From assembly GCF_000003815.2 (NCBI RefSeq), contig NC_049985.1:20474344-20495414 (forward strand): 21,071 bases of DNA. The letters run 5' to 3'. Both the position numbers and the translations under genes were made by a program. The notes under the pieces are model-generated. The model saw only the letters and a list, made by a program, of their open reading frames with translations, did no database searches and was not told where the DNA came from. The stretch's first letter is position 1. The number at the start of each line of letters is the position of its first letter. Of this stretch, positions 17,972 through 21,071 are shown one piece after another. The stretch comes from Branchiostoma floridae. Lineage: Eukaryota > Chordata > Leptocardii > Amphioxiformes > Branchiostomatidae.

Positions 17972-18357
17972 GTATTAAACAGCAGTCTGGGCGACTGTCT
18001 CTGTTCAGGATAATATAGTGTCTGGTCACAGGGGTCTTTGTGGGCCTGTCCACAGGGGTACACAAATGGAGGGTGGTGTGAGATAAAGGTCTAGTGGACC
18101 CAGCCATAAGTAATAAAAAACAGCCGGCGCCTAACCTCTGCTTGGAGAGTAGCACAAACAATAGCAGGTATTCAATTTCTATTATCAGTTCAGTCACCCT
18201 CACACCTGGGTCACCCCCACAAATGAGTGCAGATAGAGATCCCTACCACCAGTAGATACATATGACTCTCCCACCACAAGTGAACACAGGTAAAGATCCC
18301 CCAACACCACAGTGCACAACGTTACATATGAAGATCTCGGGCCCTACAGACCGCTTC
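17972..18357. other. Centre of the large inverted repeat
   Basis: The rest of the interval between the arms. Intronic-looking sequence with short open frames on both strands, none with convincing codon structure or splice signals. Confidence 0.4.
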
Positions 18358-18700
18358 TCACCACAGTTTTCAGAAGTGTTCTCAAGATTGGGCGCGATTT
18401 GTACAACGCCACAGGGCAGAGAGGTGGCCAGGAATGTTTCCCAGAGCATAGGCTATTTCATGTTTCGTGGCGCAGCCTTTATTGTTACTTTCTGAACGAT
18501 TTTCGTGTCGACTACGTGCAATTCGGGTTGACGGCGACCATTGGGGGACAAGCGGAAGGGCGGGGGAAAAGCGGAATTACACGGGGGGAAAAGAAGATTC
18601 GAACGACGGGGGCACAGATGAATTACAGCGGGGGTCAAGGGGAAGTCCGGGGGAAAAGGTGAACGGGTAGGGGGAAAAGCTGAAGGAGTTTCATGGGGGT
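18358..18700 (-). repeat. Right arm of the large inverted repeat with G-tract array
   Basis: The mirror of 17465-17817. On the plus strand it has GGGGGACAAGCGG, GGGGGAAAAGCGG, GGGGGGAAAAGAAG, GGGGGCACAGATG, GGGGGTCAAGGGG, GGGGGAAAAGGTG and GGGGGAAAAGCTG in order: seven related 13-mers. The two arms with a 540-bp centre resemble a foldback transposon with subterminal transposase sites, but clear termini and a target duplication were not found. Confidence 0.85.
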
Positions 18701-19089
18701 GGTTTATGGTGTCTATTTTGAATTTTTTTTCTTGTTTTTCTACCCATCTGTTTTTTTCGCCCTACCTCATTATTTTTGCAGTCTGCAGAGGATGTCATCT
18801 ATAAAATTCATTTACTGTGGCCCTATGAAAAATAAATTGGATACAAGAATTCGGAGACCCCATACCTTCATGAAATATTCAGGGTTTCTATAATTCTTTT
18901 TGTCTTATATTGTCTCATTGATTATGCAAATACGGATGTAATTAGCGAATCTATTTCAAACGAATTATGGCTGCGCATTACAAAAAAAATCAAGACCACA
19001 GCTTGTCCAGGGCAAAACAAAAGGGCCAGCTGCAGTATCAAGTTCAACCACCAGGAGTCAAAAATTCAACCTTGAATGTTAGGACAACA
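18701..19089. other. Repeat-like flank
   Basis: T-rich sequence, an ATTATGCAAAT motif near 18921, then from about 18967 a low-complexity stretch that appears to resume at 20090 after the nested transposons. No gene is supported. Confidence 0.4.
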
Positions 19090-19097
19090 CCACCAAC

Positions 19098-19509
19098 TAG
19101 GGGTAGGTACTGGTACAAAACCGGTTTTTCTTATTGGACCGGTCCGGAAAAACCGGACCTGAAAAATTCGGGTGTACCGGATGTTGGACCTATTAAAAAA
19201 TGAACAGATTACTTGATCGGGCATTCATACGTTTTGGTGCATATCGGTCCAAGAAAATAACAAGAGCGATGTTTTCAAGGCAATCGTACATTGAAACAGA
19301 GACAGTTAGCCTTGTAGGGTTTTAAAACGCCAGTGTGAGTAGAATACCCCACCAAATAGATTTCTTTGTAGTGAAATGAACCATTTTGTGGGTAGTGTCT
19401 ATTGTCAAGTTTTCACATACAGAATCAGGTCCAGGTTCAGGTCTGGACCTGATTCTCTGGACCTGAACCGGACCTGGACCTGAATCTTCTGTACCGGTAC
19501 CCACCCCTA
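19098..19509. mobile_element. 412-bp hAT-like non-autonomous element (outer element)
   Basis: The left end TAGGGGTAGGTACTGGTACA pairs with the right end, which reads TAGGGGTGGGTACCGGTACA inward: 18 of 20 positions match. GGACCTGA and its complement recur at least six times near both ends, as in hAT subterminal repeats. The 8 bp before the left end (19090-19097, CCACCAAC) match 7 of 8 bp at 20090-20097 (CCACGAAC), which follow the mariner inserted in the terminal TA. An 8-bp duplication is the hAT signature. Confidence 0.8.
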
Positions 19510-19582
19510 CGAGGGGCGTGCAATAAGTAATGGTCCTGACCCATTTCCCATAGCAGGAGATTAATGAAACTTGGCACAGTTA

Positions 19583-19680
19583 TTAGTCTTTCTCTTCATA
19601 GGAATCACCCAGAGTTATGCATTTCTCCCATCGTTTGATGCAGCTCTGGACACCGATTTTGTAGGACACCCCAGGTTGGT
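19583..19680 (-). pseudogene. C-terminal end of mariner transposase, out of frame
   Basis: In another frame, overlapping the end of the HTH ORF, the minus strand reads DQPGVSYKIGVQSCIKRWEK and CITLGDSYEEKD then TAA. The RWEKCI...GDYxEK ending is characteristic of mariner transposases. This shows that the element arose by an internal deletion that joined the N-terminal domain to the last 32 or so codons. Confidence 0.85.
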
Positions 19681-19904
19681 CCTCCAACTGATGCCTCATC
19701 AATGGCACAAGAGGGACGACCAGGTCTGGGAGCTGTTTCCACAGACTTCCAGCCACGTTTGAATTCAGGATGCCAGCGTTTTACAAGGTCATATGATGGG
19801 GCATCATCACCATAAGTTTCATTTATTTCATCAAAAGTCTTCTTTGGTGTGCGTACTTTCAAATACAAAATCCGGATCACTGCGCGACACTCAACTGGTT
19901 CCAT
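19605..19904 (-). CDS. Mariner transposase remnant: helix-turn-helix (HTH_48) only
   Basis: A 99-codon ORF. Residues about 1-73 are a mariner/Mos1-type HTH: MEPVECRAVIRILYLK, then TPKKTFDEINETYGDDAPSY, LVKRWHPEFKRGW and the linker PRPGRPS, an AT-hook-like GRPR relative. Such domains bind the element's own terminal repeats. After IDEASV the frame runs into the 3' end of the gene out of register and stops. The catalytic aspartate domain is absent, so the product could at most bind the terminal repeats, perhaps acting as a repressor (inference). The start codon matches where mariner transposases begin. Confidence 0.85.
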   Translation of the reverse strand: MEPVECRAVIRILYLKVRTPKKTFDEINETYGDDAPSYDLVKRWHPEFKRGWKSVETAPRPGRPSCAIDEASVGGPTWGVLQNRCPELHQTMGEMHNSG

Positions 19905-20089
19905 TTCACACCTGGTCCATTTCGCACCTGACTAAGTTCAAACACCAGTAAATCAGAAACCACAAGTAGTTCAGAGCTGTCTTTTGCAACATAACCCATA
20001 GAGATATGAATTATTACACATACAAAATTTCATTTAGATCAGACAACTGAAAGTGGGTCAGGACCATTACTTATTGCACGCCCCTCGTA

Positions 20090-20690
20090 CCACGAACCCA
20101 TGTACCAAATATCATCGTAATCGCATGTTTCGTTCTGTAGATATTGCACCGGAAACTTTGACACAAGCAAGAGGCCTAAAATCAAGCCTGACCGTTGGGA
20201 CAACTACAAAACCCCATGTACCAACATATCAACACCACAGCAAGTCCACTGGTGCAAAAGATATGATACAAAAAGTGCTGCTGCAGTAACTAACCAACAG
20301 GAGGCCCAAAATCGATCTGCACCATCACCACACACCTATCTACCCACCTACCAAACACCATTGCAAACCTTCCAGCGGTTCTTGAGATATACCCCCACAT
20401 AACCAACAGAGAAAAAACAGTATGGCCAAAACAATACCTCCATCGTCATGCAGATAATAATAAACCTGAACATGAGAAAAAAAAACTCTTGACCTGGTCC
20501 TAGTAGTGCGTTGACATGTGGGGGGATAAGGCAGAACCCTATGGGCTAGTAAATGGTATAAAGATAAATGGAAAGAGTATACCTGTCATTGGGAAATTTA
20601 TCGACTTAACTTGGCAGGACTTATGCATATGCCAGACCAAGGGAAAAACCCAATCCAAGGATAGGATGTCCTCAAATCCCCGGCTGACCG
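20090..20690. other. Repeat-like stretch after the nested elements
   Basis: Starts with the second copy of the hAT target site, then CATGTACCAAATATCATCG and GTAGATATTGCACCGG, similar in style to the TACCAAATTTCAGG repeat at 9038. Probably the continuation of the dispersed repeat that was interrupted at 19097. No gene. Confidence 0.4.
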
Positions 20691-20695
20691 ACACT

Positions 20696-21071
20696 CACCC
20701 GTGTAAGACAGCCCCACTTCTTATAGCATGTTTGATTACACACCCGTGTAGGACAGCTCGACTCCTTATAACATGTTTGATTACACACCCGTGTAGGACA
20801 GCTCGACTCCTTATAACATGTTTGATTACACACCCGTGTAGGACAGCCCCACTCCTTATAACATGTTTGATTACACAACCGTGTAGGACAGCCCCACTCC
20901 TTCTAACATGTTTGATTACACACCCGTGTAGGACAGCTCGACTCCTTATAACATGTTTGATTACACACCCGTGTAGGACAGCCCCCCTTCCTTTTAACAT
21001 GTTTTGATTACCCACCCGTGTAGGACAGCCCCCCCTCCTTTCAAACATGTTTGGATTACCCCCCCCGGGTG
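20696..21071. repeat. 45-bp minisatellite, about eight copies, at the window edge
   Basis: The unit is CACCCGTGTAGGACAG, then CTCGACTCCTTATAACATG, then TTTGATTACA. Copies start at 20696, 20741, 20786, 20831, 20876, 20921 and 20966, and about 21013. Because 45 is a multiple of three and the unit lacks stops in several frames, long artificial ORFs appear on both strands. The last two copies gain extra bases in homopolymers (CCCCCC, TTTT), which looks like falling read quality at a contig end. Confidence 0.9.

Larger units (their letters stand above)
19510..20087 (-). mobile_element. Internally deleted mariner element, 578 bp (inner element)
   Basis: Perfect 34-bp terminal inverted repeats (19510-19543 and 20054-20087, starting CGAGGGGCGTGCAATAAG) are flanked by TA on both sides (19508-19509, 20088-20089), the Tc1/mariner target. 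The minus strand keeps the transposase start with its DNA-binding domain and the extreme C terminus, with the catalytic middle missing. Perfect repeats imply recent activity, mobilised in trans. Confidence 0.93.

Noticed and set aside
17901-18203. 100-codon minus-strand ORF in the centre of the inverted repeat
   Set aside because: It has no splice or homology support and overlaps candidate exon Y on the other strand.
20516-21048. Long repeat-protein ORFs on both strands
   Set aside because: They follow from a 45-bp stop-free minisatellite unit; several frames are open at once, so coding is not supported.
1-21071. CRISPR arrays, tRNA, rRNA or bacterial operons
   Set aside because: The only regular arrays are contiguous tandem repeats without spacers, and no RNA gene structure was recognised by eye; a covariance-model scan would be needed to exclude small RNAs.

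Overview
The window is animal genomic DNA: intron-rich, AT-rich and dense in small transposons, with three runs of N (1391-1552, 12228-12327, 14868-15211). The repeat styles (short DNA transposons with terminal inverted repeats, ATTATGCAAAT-rich repeats, GGGGG-rich satellites) and the gene content suggest an invertebrate deuterostome, most likely amphioxus (Branchiostoma). That placement is inference, not proof. No bacterial features, CRISPR array, rRNA or tRNA were seen.

Left third (1-7.7 kb). The one securely identified gene is RanGAP1, on the minus strand. Seven consecutive exons (7472 down to 695) encode the first 259 residues of its leucine-rich-repeat GTPase-activating domain with consistent splice phases. 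The rest of the gene lies beyond the left edge. Its introns hold an inverted duplication (intron 1), a 389-bp MITE with TAA duplications (intron 2), a 144-bp perfect-type hairpin (intron 3), and a 329-bp element flanked by CAACA almost touching the exon 5 acceptor (intron 4). The promoter side carries a TCTCGCGAGA palindrome and a YY1-like ATGGCGGC motif.

Middle (7.7-14.7 kb). There is a small predicted secreted-peptide ORF with a perfect RFX X-box upstream, then a 158-168 bp tandem repeat. Next comes a plus-strand SLC35G-like (EamA) transporter in three exons, with several apparent frameshifts, so a pseudogene or a damaged assembly. Its second intron contains a GC-rich inverted-repeat element around a gap. 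A scrap of non-LTR reverse transcriptase with the FADD box follows, then a tandem octamer-rich repeat.

Right third (14.7-21.07 kb). A gap sits inside a 29-bp perfect palindrome. Two minus-strand exons encode an unrecognised 92-residue acidic, tyrosine-motif C-terminal tail. Two plus-strand exons encode a glycosylation-rich, probably extracellular segment. Their intron-exon boundary is copied in inverted orientation 0.5 kb away, together with an array of GGGGG motifs. Then comes a nested transposon: an internally deleted mariner inserted exactly into the terminal TA of a 412-bp hAT-like element, whose 8-bp target duplication is still recognisable outside the pair. The window ends in a 45-bp minisatellite.

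The genes do not form an operon or a pathway; this is ordinary eukaryotic gene spacing. The most informative biology is the layered transposon history and how it touches exons and splice sites.
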